Shown: piece by piece, positions 9,910 through 18,074 of the stretch
Numbering within the stretch: position 1 is the first letter of the stretch
Layout of the letters: every line of letters starts with the position of its first letter
DNA from: CAVUQH01 sp963774445
GTDB lineage: Bacteria; Myxococcota_A; Polyangia; Haliangiales; Haliangiaceae
Length of the DNA: 64,000 bases
NCBI GenBank assembly: GCA_963774445.1
Contig: CAVZFC010000019.1
Coordinates: 682,001-746,000 of the forward strand
Reading direction: 5' to 3'
Notes under the pieces: model-generated
Told to the model about the DNA's origin: nothing
Seen by the model: only the letters and a program-made list of their open reading frames with translations
Databases searched by the model: none
Made by a program: the position numbers and the translations under genes

Positions 9910-11091
9910 GTGAGACCTGCGTTCAGCACGCTCTCCGCCGTCCTTCTGGCGGCGGCCCTGGCGGTGGGATGCGGCGGCAAGAGCAAGGGCGCCGCCAACC
10001 CCATGGGCCAGCAGACCGGTACGACCGCCGGGATGAACGGCCAGGCGGCCAATGGCAGTGGCGCCGCGACCAACAACGGCGCGGGCGCCGGGCAGGCCAA
10101 TGGCGGCGGCGGACCGGTCGCCGGCGGAACGAATGCGGGCGGCGACGCGGCCGGCGGCGATGCCGCGGGCGGTGACCAACCGGCCGCCGACGAGCCGCCC
10201 CCGCCGCCCAAGGTCGAGCCTCCGGTCGCCGACATCAGCGAGGCCGAGGCGCAGAAGCAGGCGGCCGCCCACCTGCAGGCGGCCCGCCAGGCGCTGGCGG
10301 GCGACAAGCGCAGCCCGGACGCCGCCATCAGCGCGGCGCGAGAGGCGCTGGCGGTCGACCCCAACAGCGTCAACGCGGTGGTCTACCTGGCCCACGCCTA
10401 CTACTTCAAGAAGCTCTACTCGACCGCCGACGTGATTCTCTTGCGCGCGCTGTCGAGCCCCAACGTGCGGATCGCCAAGAAGGCCAACAAGCACGCCGGT
10501 CTGTTCTACGTCCGCGGCCTGATCTACGACGCCACCGACGAGCCGCAAAAGGCCGAGCTGGCGTACGAGAAGGCCCACGAGCTGGATGCCAACCACAAGG
10601 GCGCGCTGATGAACCTGGGCGTGCACTACATCCAGGACAGCCGCTACGCCGAGGCGCAGGCGCTGTTCGAGAAGCTGGTCAACCAGCTGGGGGTGCGGAC
10701 GCAAGCCTCGTGGACCGACCTCGGATCCTGCTACCGCGGCCGCTCGGCGTCGTCGAGCCTCAGCCCGCAGCAGCGCAACCAGTTCCTCATGCAGGCCGAG
10801 ACGGCGTACAAGCGCGCGGTCAACATGGACAAGAACTACGCGCCCGCCTACTACGACCTGGGCCTGCTGTTCATGGACGCGTCGCCGTTCCCGCTGGGCA
10901 ACCAGAACATGGACGAGCTCAAGCGGATGCAGCAGGCCAAGACCTACTTCGACGAGTACCGGGCCCTGCCCGGCGCCCAGCTCGACCGCGTGGACGAGAT
11001 GCTGCGCAAGATCTCCAAGGAGATCAAAAAGGAAGAGAAGCGGCGCAAGAAGGCCGAAGACGCCAAGAACAAGAAGAAGGACGACTGGTAG
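9910..11091 (+). CDS. TPR lipoprotein, AglT/GltE-like
   Basis: A lipoprotein signal (MRPAFSTLSAVLLAAALAVGC) ends in a lipobox Cys at about residue 21. A Gly/Asn/Ala-rich low-complexity linker follows, then TPR units covering the C-terminal ~270 residues (for example PDAAISAAREALAVDPNSVNAVVYLAHAYY). The C-terminus is a Lys-rich helix ending NKKKDDW. I chose GTG 9910 because it gives a canonical lipoprotein signal. In-frame ATGs at 9814 and 9829 have better purine-rich leaders (GGGGCAG, CGGAG) but would put ~30 residues before the signal. AglT/GltE in Myxococcus is also an outer-envelope TPR protein encoded between gltD and gltF/G. The match is by architecture and order. Confidence 0.75.
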   Translation: MRPAFSTLSAVLLAAALAVGCGGKSKGAANPMGQQTGTTAGMNGQAANGSGAATNNGAGAGQANGGGGPVAGGTNAGGDAAGGDAAGGDQPAADEPPPPPKVEPPVADISEAEAQKQAAAHLQAARQALAGDKRSPDAAISAAREALAVDPNSVNAVVYLAHAYYFKKLYSTADVILLRALSSPNVRIAKKANKHAGLFYVRGLIYDATDEPQKAELAYEKAHELDANHKGALMNLGVHYIQDSRYAEAQALFEKLVNQLGVRTQASWTDLGSCYRGRSASSSLSPQQRNQFLMQAETAYKRAVNMDKNYAPAYYDLGLLFMDASPFPLGNQNMDELKRMQQAKTYFDEYRALPGAQLDRVDEMLRKISKEIKKEEKRRKKAEDAKNKKKDDW

Positions 11092-11099
11092 GAGCCGGC

Positions 11100-11435
11100 A
11101 TGACGCACTGGTGCAAAACCCTGATTTGCGCATTCGCGACCGCGCTGCTGGTCAGCGCGGCGGCGCCGGCTCATGCCCAGGACATGGACCTGGGCGGCAG
11201 CGGCGGCTGTGAGGACGAGGGCCAGAAAAAGGATGACGCTGGCTCGTTCCGCAAGGTCACGCGCAACGGCGAGACCGTCTACGAGTTCACCGGCACCATC
11301 CGGGTGTGCGGCAAGGTGCCCAAGCCCAACGTGGTCGTCATCTTGCTCGAGAAGACCGTCGGCTACGAGTGGGAGAAGCTGAAGCAGGATTTCCTGCCCA
11401 AGATCGACAAGTCGCTGCAGGGGGCTCCGTTCTGA
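11100..11435 (+). CDS. Small periplasmic protein in the Glt-like cluster (gltF position)
   Basis: 111 residues with a signal peptide ending AHAQ. The mature ~85-residue domain has two cysteines (GGCEDEG and IRVCGKVPKPNVVV) that could form a disulfide, and a beta-rich core. It starts eight bases after the TPR lipoprotein and its TGA overlaps the ATG of the FHA-TonB gene by one base, so coexpression is certain. I recognise no domain; the only clue to its job is its place in the cluster, which corresponds to gltF in Myxococcus. Confidence 0.7.
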   Translation: MTHWCKTLICAFATALLVSAAAPAHAQDMDLGGSGGCEDEGQKKDDAGSFRKVTRNGETVYEFTGTIRVCGKVPKPNVVVILLEKTVGYEWEKLKQDFLPKIDKSLQGAPF

Positions 11436-12844
11436 TGGCAACCGTACAGTCCAGACCGCAGACCGGACAACGCATGCGCAGTCTCCGGGTCGGCATCATC
11501 CTCGGCGGCAAGATCGTCGAGGAGAAGCTGATCCGGAAGCGCGAGCAGATCACCATCGGCCAGTCGGCGAAGAACACCTTCTCCGTCCCGGTCGAGGGCG
11601 TGCCGCGCCAGTGGCCGCTGTTCGTGGTCAAGGACGACAAGTACTACCTGAACTTCACCGACAACATGGACGGCCGCATCTCCGACGGCGGCCAGGTCCA
11701 CCCGCTGACCACCCTCAAGGGCGGCGGCGCGCAGCGGATCGGCGAGGGCTGGGTGCTGCCGCTGCCGGACACCGCCCGCGGCAAGATCGTCCTGGGCGAC
11801 ATGACGCTGCTGTTCCAGTTCGTCACCGCCCCACCGCTGCAGCCGCGCCCACACCTGCCGGCGTCGGTTCGCGGCACGCTGGCCGACCGGATCGACCCGC
11901 ACCTGGCGGTGATCGCGGCGATCTCGATCGTCGCCCACATGTCGATCATGATCTACGCGCGCAGCTGCCATGACCCGCCCCAGAAGCGGGTCGACCGCAT
12001 CTACGAAGAGACCTTCCCCGAGGAGTATCAGGAGACCTTCGACCAGCCCAAGGCGGTGCAGGTCAACGTCGAGCTGGGCAAGCAAGATCAGCCCGACCAG
12101 CCGCAAAAAGAAGAGCCCAAGAACGACGTCAAGAAGCCGAGCAATACCGACAAGCCGGACAAGGGCGACCAGGGCGACAAGGGCACGCCGCGGCCCAAGA
12201 AGAGCGACGAGGAGCTGGCGCAAGAGGCCGATCTGGCGATCGCTCAGATGTTCGCCGAGGACAGCTCCGACTCGGGCAACACCGGCACCAAGATGAGCGA
12301 CCGCAACCCCGGCAACCGGCTGTCGGAGGAGGCGCAGAACGTCGAGGAAGGCCGGGTCAAGGTCACGCTGAAGGATCAGGGCGACCAGGGTCCCAGCCGG
12401 ACCAAGCGCACGCGCGCCTCGACCAGCGGCCCCAACGTCAACACCGGCGGCCCCGGCCGCGAGAACTCGGGCGAGGTCGGACCGGCCAAGGTGCCCAAGA
12501 AGCCCCAGGTCGACGTCAGCAAGCCGGACGTGGACGAGAAGACCTCGCTGACGCCGGCCGAGATCATGAACAAGATCCGCCGCCAGTACTCGTACGGCCT
12601 CAAGCAGTGCTTCAAGCGCGTGCTCAAGCTCGACGAGACTGCGTCGGGCACCGAGCGCCTGCGTTTCACCATCGGCGCGCGCGGCAACGTGACCAAGGCG
12701 CAGACCAAAGGCTTCGGCTACGAAACCCTCGACAAGTGCGTCGAGGATCAGGCCATGACCTGGCGCTTCAGCCCGCCCAAGGACTCCGACGGCGAACCGA
12801 CCTCGATCACCGTCACCCTGGCCCTGCCGTTCACCGGTAAGTAG
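11435..12844 (+). CDS. FHA - transmembrane - TonB-type protein, PglI/GltG-like
   Basis: 469 residues. The N-terminal ~130 residues look like an FHA-type domain (LIRKREQITIGQSAKN, then GGGAQRIGEGWVLPLPD). A single membrane segment (~152-172, HLAVIAAISIVAHMSIMIYA) precedes a ~190-residue Lys/Asp/Pro-rich disordered stretch. The C-terminal ~95 residues, from LTPAEIMNKIRRQYSYGLKQCFKRVLK to ALPFTGK, form the TonB-like AgmX/PglI C-terminal domain. The order FHA-TM-linker-TonB is that of GltG in the Myxococcus gliding complex, where such a protein spans the inner membrane. This is the most diagnostic gene of the cluster. It is the last gene before a convergent neighbour. Confidence 0.85.
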   Translation: MATVQSRPQTGQRMRSLRVGIILGGKIVEEKLIRKREQITIGQSAKNTFSVPVEGVPRQWPLFVVKDDKYYLNFTDNMDGRISDGGQVHPLTTLKGGGAQRIGEGWVLPLPDTARGKIVLGDMTLLFQFVTAPPLQPRPHLPASVRGTLADRIDPHLAVIAAISIVAHMSIMIYARSCHDPPQKRVDRIYEETFPEEYQETFDQPKAVQVNVELGKQDQPDQPQKEEPKNDVKKPSNTDKPDKGDQGDKGTPRPKKSDEELAQEADLAIAQMFAEDSSDSGNTGTKMSDRNPGNRLSEEAQNVEEGRVKVTLKDQGDQGPSRTKRTRASTSGPNVNTGGPGRENSGEVGPAKVPKKPQVDVSKPDVDEKTSLTPAEIMNKIRRQYSYGLKQCFKRVLKLDETASGTERLRFTIGARGNVTKAQTKGFGYETLDKCVEDQAMTWRFSPPKDSDGEPTSITVTLALPFTGK

Positions 12845-12872
12845 CCCAACATCGTAGCCGGTCGTTTTGAGC

Positions 12873-12890
12873 GCGCGGCGTACGCCGCGC
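12873..12890. repeat. Perfect 18-bp palindrome in a convergent intergenic gap
   Basis: GCGCGGCGTACGCCGCGC is its own reverse complement. It lies between the 3-prime ends of two converging genes. It is followed by CAGTCGAAGGA, which resembles the B-type units of the array near 57.6-57.9 kb. No T-run follows, so it is not a standard intrinsic terminator, but a cruciform or stem could end transcripts from both sides. Confidence 0.6.
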
Positions 12891-12930
12891 AGTCGAAGGA
12901 CGCAACCTACGAGCCCTTCGAACGGTGCCC

Positions 12931-15900
12931 CTAGTTGGCCGGGCGCTCGCGGGTGGCGAACCAGCGGCGCAGGCGCTCCATCTCGGCGCGCTGCTCGGGC
13001 GGCATGTGCCGGCCGCAGGTGGACAGCTCCGGCGAGCCGTCGCTGGCACCCCAACGAAGCTCGGGGCAGTCGTTGGGGTTGTAGGCCATCTCCAGCGCCT
13101 TCTGCCGGGAGACCAGCGTCGCCAGCGTCAGCGTCTGCTTGCTGCCGTCGCTGCGCGTGTACTGGAAGCTCCGCCTGGCCAGCTCGGCCTGGAGCTTCTT
13201 GTCGACTTCGCCGGCCACGCTGGCCGCGTCGGCCTTGGCCACGGCGAAGCGCCCGGGGGTGGCTCGGACCTCCTTGGGGAAGCCGAGCACGGCGTCGATG
13301 GCGATCAGCAGCCGCAGGTCGCGCGACGGCGTCGAAAAATCCTCCCACGGACCACTGGCGAGAAAGATCCCCTTGCCCTGGGGCATGTCGATGACGGCGA
13401 AGCCGTGCTCCTTCATGTACGTCTCGCCGACGTCGATCGACACGACGCGGCGAGCGGTCTCCTCGCCCAGCGCGTTAACCAGCGACTTCATCATCGTCTC
13501 GGCATCCAGCGGCCGCGGGTTGATCAGCCCCTCCATGCGCCGGTAGAAGTCGTCGGCCGTCCCCTGGTAGACGCGGTCGTCGAAGCGCGTCCACCGCGTG
13601 TGACGCTTTTGCAGCTCGTCGTTGGTCGAGCGGCTGATGAGGTGCGTCGTCTTGTCGTACAGGGCCGGGCGGTAGGCCTTGAACCCGGCCCCGCCGCTAC
13701 GGGTGTCCGGCTTCCACAGAAACGACCCGCGCCAGAAGCGCCGCCGCCCGACCGTGCCGTCGGGCTGGGCGTCGGCCGCGATCAGCACGCCGTAGTTGGC
13801 CGCCCCTTGCGGCTGCCAGCCGGCAACCACCAGCACGTGGCCGTAGGGGTCGTTGAAGATCGTGCCCGGGCGCAGCGACCGCCGGGTCAACCTGACCGGG
13901 TAGTAGTCGCCCAGCTCGTCGTCGGGCGCCGTGCGGCCGCTCGACGAGCTCACCGACGTGCCGACCTCGGCGGTGGTAAAGCGGATGAACGAGCCGATGT
14001 CATCCGCGTCATCGCGGCCGAGCATCGCCCTGGGCATCAGGTTGTCGCCGGCCGGCTCGCACAGCGGCGGATGCTTGGGCTCCGCCCTCGTGCAGCGCGT
14101 GTAGGCGTACGGCAGGCCCATCTTCCACGCGAAGTAGGAGCGCAGCGTGTAGGACAGCTCGGCGCAGTCGGGGAACAGCTTGATCCGCTCGTCCTCGCCC
14201 AGGCCCAGGTAGTTGTAGAGCAGGTTGTGTTCCCGATCGCGCAGGAGCAGGTGCAGGCCGTTCCAGGTGAGGTCCTGGTCGGTGGGGTAGTCGAACAACC
14301 GCTCGACGAACATCGAGTAGAGGCTCTCCCAGTACGGACTCCACTCGTTGCGCACCTGCCAGACCGGCGCGCCCATCTGCGGAGGTTTCACCGCCGCCAT
14401 GCCCGCCAGGTCCGGCATGTTCTCGGCCATCGCGCGCGCCGCCTCGACCTCTTCGCGCGGCATCGGCTCGACCGGCTTGAACTTCTTGCCCGCCTTCTTC
14501 TGGATCGTCCGCGGCAGGTGCGGACGAACGCGCACGTTGCGGCAGGCGCGCAGCTCGTCGCCGTCGCCCAGCAGGATCTTCCACGTGCCCCGTTTGGGCG
14601 CGGCGACGCGGACGAGATAGCCGTGCGGCGGCCCTTGCAGCTGGACCACCGGCGGGTGGGTGACCGCGCCGCCCGGCGCGACCAGGGCGACGTTGACCGG
14701 GCCGAGGTCGCGGTTGGTCATCGCCAGGATCTGCATCGCCTCCTCGGCGTTGGTGTAGCGGGGCGTCGCCCAGATGTAGACGCCGCGCGAGTGGCAACCG
14801 TGCGCGGGCAGCTCGACCGGTGCGCCCGGCCGCAGCTCGGCGGCGCCGGCCAGGAGCGTGCCCGGATCCTTGCCGAAGACGGTGACCCGGGTGATGCGAT
14901 CGATCAGCGCCGTCTTGGAGGTGCCGCGGCCCAGACCCAGGGTCGACACCTGCAGCTGGTTGACCTGCATGGTGGTCTCGGAGTTGACCGGGTCCGGCTG
15001 CTCACACCGCTTCTGGTACTCGCCCAGCGCGTGGATGGCCATCGGCTGGCCGGCGTCGTTGCGCCCGAGATAGAGCATGATGTGGCCGGGCAGCTGCAGC
15101 AGCACGACGCCGCGCTTCTGCGCCTCGTCGAGCAGCAGCAGGCGATCCTCTTCCGGCACGCCGGTGAAGTCGATCGAGAACGAGCCGGCCTTGGACTGCC
15201 ACCCCGAGTGGCGCGGCACCTCGATGCCGAACGACTCGAAGACGTCGAGCAAGAAGCGCGAGCAGTCGATGCCGGCACCGGCGCCGCCGAAGCCGTACGG
15301 CGCGCCGAGGAAGCGGAACGCCTCGGTCAGCACCGCGCGGCGAGTAAACGGCCGGGCGACAGCGCGGGCGCGATCGGCGGTGGCCTCGGCGGTGGCAAAG
15401 CCGTCGGCCGTCGCGTAACGCAGGCGCAGCGCCGCCCCGTCGTGATGCCGGTGATGCTTGCGCCCGGCCTCGACGATCGGCAGACGCGCCCCTTCGGGCA
15501 CCGACGTCGCCACGCCGGCGTCCGCGTGCGCCGACAGCTCGAGCGCGCCGCCGGTCACCGACGCGAACGGCCCGTGAACGAACGCCGCTGCCTGCGCGGC
15601 CGGCACCGGCGGCGACAACCTGGCGTCGGCACGCGCCCAGCCGAAGCCGTAGCGACTCTGCACCATCATCATGTCGCCGGGCCAGTGGGCCAGCACCTGC
15701 AGCGGCTCCTGCTCGTGCAGCGTGGAGCAGGCGTTGTGATCGATGCGCGGATCGACCTCGTGGTTGGTGGGCGACGGCACGTGCAGGTCGGTCTCGGCCG
15801 GCACGCAGTGAAGCTCGACCGGCGCCAGCGCCACCCGCAGCTCGGGCGCGACCTCGGCCACCGGCAGCGGGCCCCAGTCGGGCAGCGCCGCCGGCTTGCC

Positions 15901-16362
15901 GTCACCGCCGACATATTCGCCCGCGTCGACCTTCTTGCGGACGAAGGCGATCCGCCCCGCCGCCTTGCGCGCGACCACCTCGGGGTTGACCGGGGTCATT
16001 AGATCGTGCTGCGGATAGAACGCCTCGCGCGGCACCGCGTACGAGGCGTTGAGTCGGCGAATGTCGCCAGCGTCGAGCAATACCTCGTCGAGGTCCGTCG
16101 CCTTGCCGGTGCGCTCGAGCCAGTAACCGAGCTCCCGCTGCTCCGGCTTCACCCCCGGCAAAATGTCGGGAGCCTTGGCAAACGCCGGACAGGTATCGGG
16201 GGCCGCCGCCGCCGCGGCAGCCGCCCTCTTGGCCGCCGCCGCCGGGTCGGCAGCCGACTCCGACTCGGGCGTCTTGCCGGCGCACGACCCCGTCAGCGCC
16301 ACCAGCGCCGCCACCACCGCCAGGGCCACCCCCGGCCTCTCTGCTGCCTTGCGTGCCGCCAC
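12931..16362 (-). CDS. Large lipoprotein with two NlpC/P60-like Cys-His pairs
   Basis: About 1143 residues, with a lipoprotein signal (ALTGSC at ~residue 27) and then an Ala-rich linker. A first NlpC/P60-type (C40) catalytic pair is Cys367 in GIDCSRFLLDVFESFG and His427 in GHIMLYLGR; this family cuts or amidates peptidoglycan stems. A second pair, Cys733 in FPDCAELSYTLRSYFAWKMG and His842 in NDPYGHVLVVAGW, has the same look ~370 residues later. Between them is a beta-rich region (RGTWKILLGDGDELRAC). The start GTG 16362 was chosen for the lipoprotein signal. On the minus strand a TATACT lies at 16424-16419, a possible -10, but I see no good -35. Function beyond probable envelope cysteine peptidase is not visible. 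Confidence 0.75.
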   Translation of the reverse strand: MAARKAAERPGVALAVVAALVALTGSCAGKTPESESAADPAAAAKRAAAAAAAAPDTCPAFAKAPDILPGVKPEQRELGYWLERTGKATDLDEVLLDAGDIRRLNASYAVPREAFYPQHDLMTPVNPEVVARKAAGRIAFVRKKVDAGEYVGGDGKPAALPDWGPLPVAEVAPELRVALAPVELHCVPAETDLHVPSPTNHEVDPRIDHNACSTLHEQEPLQVLAHWPGDMMMVQSRYGFGWARADARLSPPVPAAQAAAFVHGPFASVTGGALELSAHADAGVATSVPEGARLPIVEAGRKHHRHHDGAALRLRYATADGFATAEATADRARAVARPFTRRAVLTEAFRFLGAPYGFGGAGAGIDCSRFLLDVFESFGIEVPRHSGWQSKAGSFSIDFTGVPEEDRLLLLDEAQKRGVVLLQLPGHIMLYLGRNDAGQPMAIHALGEYQKRCEQPDPVNSETTMQVNQLQVSTLGLGRGTSKTALIDRITRVTVFGKDPGTLLAGAAELRPGAPVELPAHGCHSRGVYIWATPRYTNAEEAMQILAMTNRDLGPVNVALVAPGGAVTHPPVVQLQGPPHGYLVRVAAPKRGTWKILLGDGDELRACRNVRVRPHLPRTIQKKAGKKFKPVEPMPREEVEAARAMAENMPDLAGMAAVKPPQMGAPVWQVRNEWSPYWESLYSMFVERLFDYPTDQDLTWNGLHLLLRDREHNLLYNYLGLGEDERIKLFPDCAELSYTLRSYFAWKMGLPYAYTRCTRAEPKHPPLCEPAGDNLMPRAMLGRDDADDIGSFIRFTTAEVGTSVSSSSGRTAPDDELGDYYPVRLTRRSLRPGTIFNDPYGHVLVVAGWQPQGAANYGVLIAADAQPDGTVGRRRFWRGSFLWKPDTRSGGAGFKAYRPALYDKTTHLISRSTNDELQKRHTRWTRFDDRVYQGTADDFYRRMEGLINPRPLDAETMMKSLVNALGEETARRVVSIDVGETYMKEHGFAVIDMPQGKGIFLASGPWEDFSTPSRDLRLLIAIDAVLGFPKEVRATPGRFAVAKADAASVAGEVDKKLQAELARRSFQYTRSDGSKQTLTLATLVSRQKALEMAYNPNDCPELRWGASDGSPELSTCGRHMPPEQRAEMERLRRWFATRERPAN

Positions 16363-16545
16363 TCTGGTAGTACGCTGCCTCGGGCCGCTCGATTTCCGGC
16401 ACCCGCAGCTGCCCCGACAGTATAGGGTGCATTCACCCGGCACGCGAAAATGACGCGCTGCGCCATTGCCCGGTCTGGCCGTGAACTTCCCCCGGGCCCG
16501 GCGCAACAAACCCCGCGACCTTCGTGTAGGGTTTCGCTCCGTTTC

Positions 16546-17172
16546 ATGGCTCCTGCAACCAATCTGACCCGACACCGCGGACACGTTTCCCGGCCCGAGC
16601 GCGAGGCCCTGCTCGGCCAGCGCGGCGCCGTCCTGTGGCTGACCGGCCTGTCCGGGTCGGGCAAATCGACCATCGCCTTCGCCCTGGAGCGGCGCCTGCT
16701 CGACCAGGGCCACGCCGCCTACGTCCTGGACGGAGACAACGTCCGCTTCGGCCTCAACTCCGACCTCGGCTTCAGCCCCGCCGACCGCGACGAGAACATC
16801 CGCCGCGTGGGCGAGGCCGCCGCCCTGTTTGCCGACGCCGGCATGCTGGCCATCGCCGGCTTCATCTCGCCCTACGGCGCCCACCGCGACCGCGCCCGCG
16901 ACCGCGCCGTCGGTCGCTTCATCGAAATCTACCTCGACGTCCCCGTGAGCGTGTGCGAAGAGCGCGACCCCAAGGGCCTCTACCGCAAGGCCCGCGCCGG
17001 CGAGATTGCAAACTTCACCGGCGTGAGCGCGCCGTACGAGGCCCCCGACAGCCCCGAGCTGCGCCTCGACACCGCCGACCTGTCGGTCGACGACTGCGTC
17101 GATCGGATCGTCGACTACCTGACCGCCGAGGGCTACCTGCGCGGGCCCGACGCCGAGGAGCAAGCAGGGTGA
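16546..17172 (+). CDS. cysC: Adenylyl-sulfate kinase
   Basis: APS kinase phosphorylates adenosine 5-prime-phosphosulfate to PAPS, the donor for sulfotransferases. 208 residues: P-loop GLSGSGKST at ~34-42, DGDNVRFGLNSDLGF, and the substrate-binding stretch NFTGVSAPYEAP are all intact. ATG 16546 fits the family N-terminus; longer frames upstream add Arg-rich sequence without similarity. The stop overlaps the cysD GTG. The 183-bp gap to the divergent lipoprotein gene should hold the operon promoter, but I cannot point to a convincing one. The same operon carries a second APS kinase domain fused to CysN. Confidence 0.92.
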   Translation: MAPATNLTRHRGHVSRPEREALLGQRGAVLWLTGLSGSGKSTIAFALERRLLDQGHAAYVLDGDNVRFGLNSDLGFSPADRDENIRRVGEAAALFADAGMLAIAGFISPYGAHRDRARDRAVGRFIEIYLDVPVSVCEERDPKGLYRKARAGEIANFTGVSAPYEAPDSPELRLDTADLSVDDCVDRIVDYLTAEGYLRGPDAEEQAG

Positions 17173-18074
17173 GCCGATTCCACCTTGGACACCTCGACCA
17201 GCTCGAGGCCGAGAGCATCCACATCATGCGCGAGGTCGTCGCCGAGTTCGAAAACCCGGTGATGCTCTACTCCGTCGGCAAAGACTCGTCGGTGATGGTG
17301 CGCCTCGCGCAAAAGGCGTTTGCCCCCGGCAAGCTGCCGTTCCCGCTCCTGCACGTCGACACCTCGTACAAGTTCCGCGAGATGTACGAGTTCCGCGACC
17401 GCTACGTCAAGGAGATCGGCGCCGACCTCGTCGTCTGGCGCAACGAGGACGCCATCGCGAACGGCGCCAACCCGTTCGACCTGGGCACCGCCCGCTGCTG
17501 TGGCCTGCTGAAAACCCAGGGATTGCTGGGCGCCCTCTCGGCCGGCGGCTACGACGCCGCCTTCGGCGGAGCCCGCCGCGACGAGGAGAAGAGCCGCGCC
17601 AAAGAGCGCGTCTACTCCTTCCGCGACCGCCACGGCCAGTGGGACCCCAAGAACCAGCGCCCCGAGCTGTGGAACCTGTACAACGGCAACCACAATAAGG
17701 GCGAGAGCATCCGCGTCTTCCCCCTGTCCAACTGGACCGAGCTCGACGTCTGGCTCTACATCTACCGCGAAGAGATTCCCATCGTGCCGATGTACTTCGC
17801 CGCCGAGCGCGAGATGATCGTCCGCGACCAACAGCTGATCCCCCTCGAGGGCCCGTCGCGCCTCCTGCCCGGCGAAACGTCGCAAAAGGTCTGGTGCCGC
17901 TTCCGCACCCTCGGCTGCTCCCCGTGCACCGGCGCCGTCCCCAGCCGCGCCGACACCCTGGAGAAGATCATCGAAGAGATCATGACCGCCCGGCACTCCG
18001 AGCGGATTACCCGCATCATCGACCACGACCAGGACGGATCGATGGAGCTCAAAAAGCGCGAGGGCTACTTCTAA
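17169..18074 (+). CDS. cysD: Sulfate adenylyltransferase subunit 2
   Basis: CysD is the ATP-pyrophosphatase-type catalytic subunit of ATP sulfurylase, making APS from sulfate and ATP with CysN. 301 residues, the usual length. The PP-loop appears as YSVGKDSSVM (~34-43). Further conserved stretches are LLHVDTSYKFREMYEFRD, AAFGGARRDEEKSRAKER and the C-terminal RFRTLGCSPCTGAV. It starts at GTG 17169 within the cysC stop (GTGA) and its TAA shares an A with the cysN ATG, so the three genes are translationally coupled. Confidence 0.95.
   Translation: MSRFHLGHLDQLEAESIHIMREVVAEFENPVMLYSVGKDSSVMVRLAQKAFAPGKLPFPLLHVDTSYKFREMYEFRDRYVKEIGADLVVWRNEDAIANGANPFDLGTARCCGLLKTQGLLGALSAGGYDAAFGGARRDEEKSRAKERVYSFRDRHGQWDPKNQRPELWNLYNGNHNKGESIRVFPLSNWTELDVWLYIYREEIPIVPMYFAAEREMIVRDQQLIPLEGPSRLLPGETSQKVWCRFRTLGCSPCTGAVPSRADTLEKIIEEIMTARHSERITRIIDHDQDGSMELKKREGYF

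Noticed and set aside
12925..16002. A ~1000-codon plus-strand open frame opposite the NlpC/P60-like lipoprotein
   Set aside because: Arg/His/Gly-rich shadow composition and no motifs; the minus strand has a lipobox and two catalytic pairs.
16419..16424. TATACT on the minus strand as promoter of the NlpC/P60-like lipoprotein
   Set aside because: No acceptable -35 at 16-18 bp; kept only as a remark in the gene entry.
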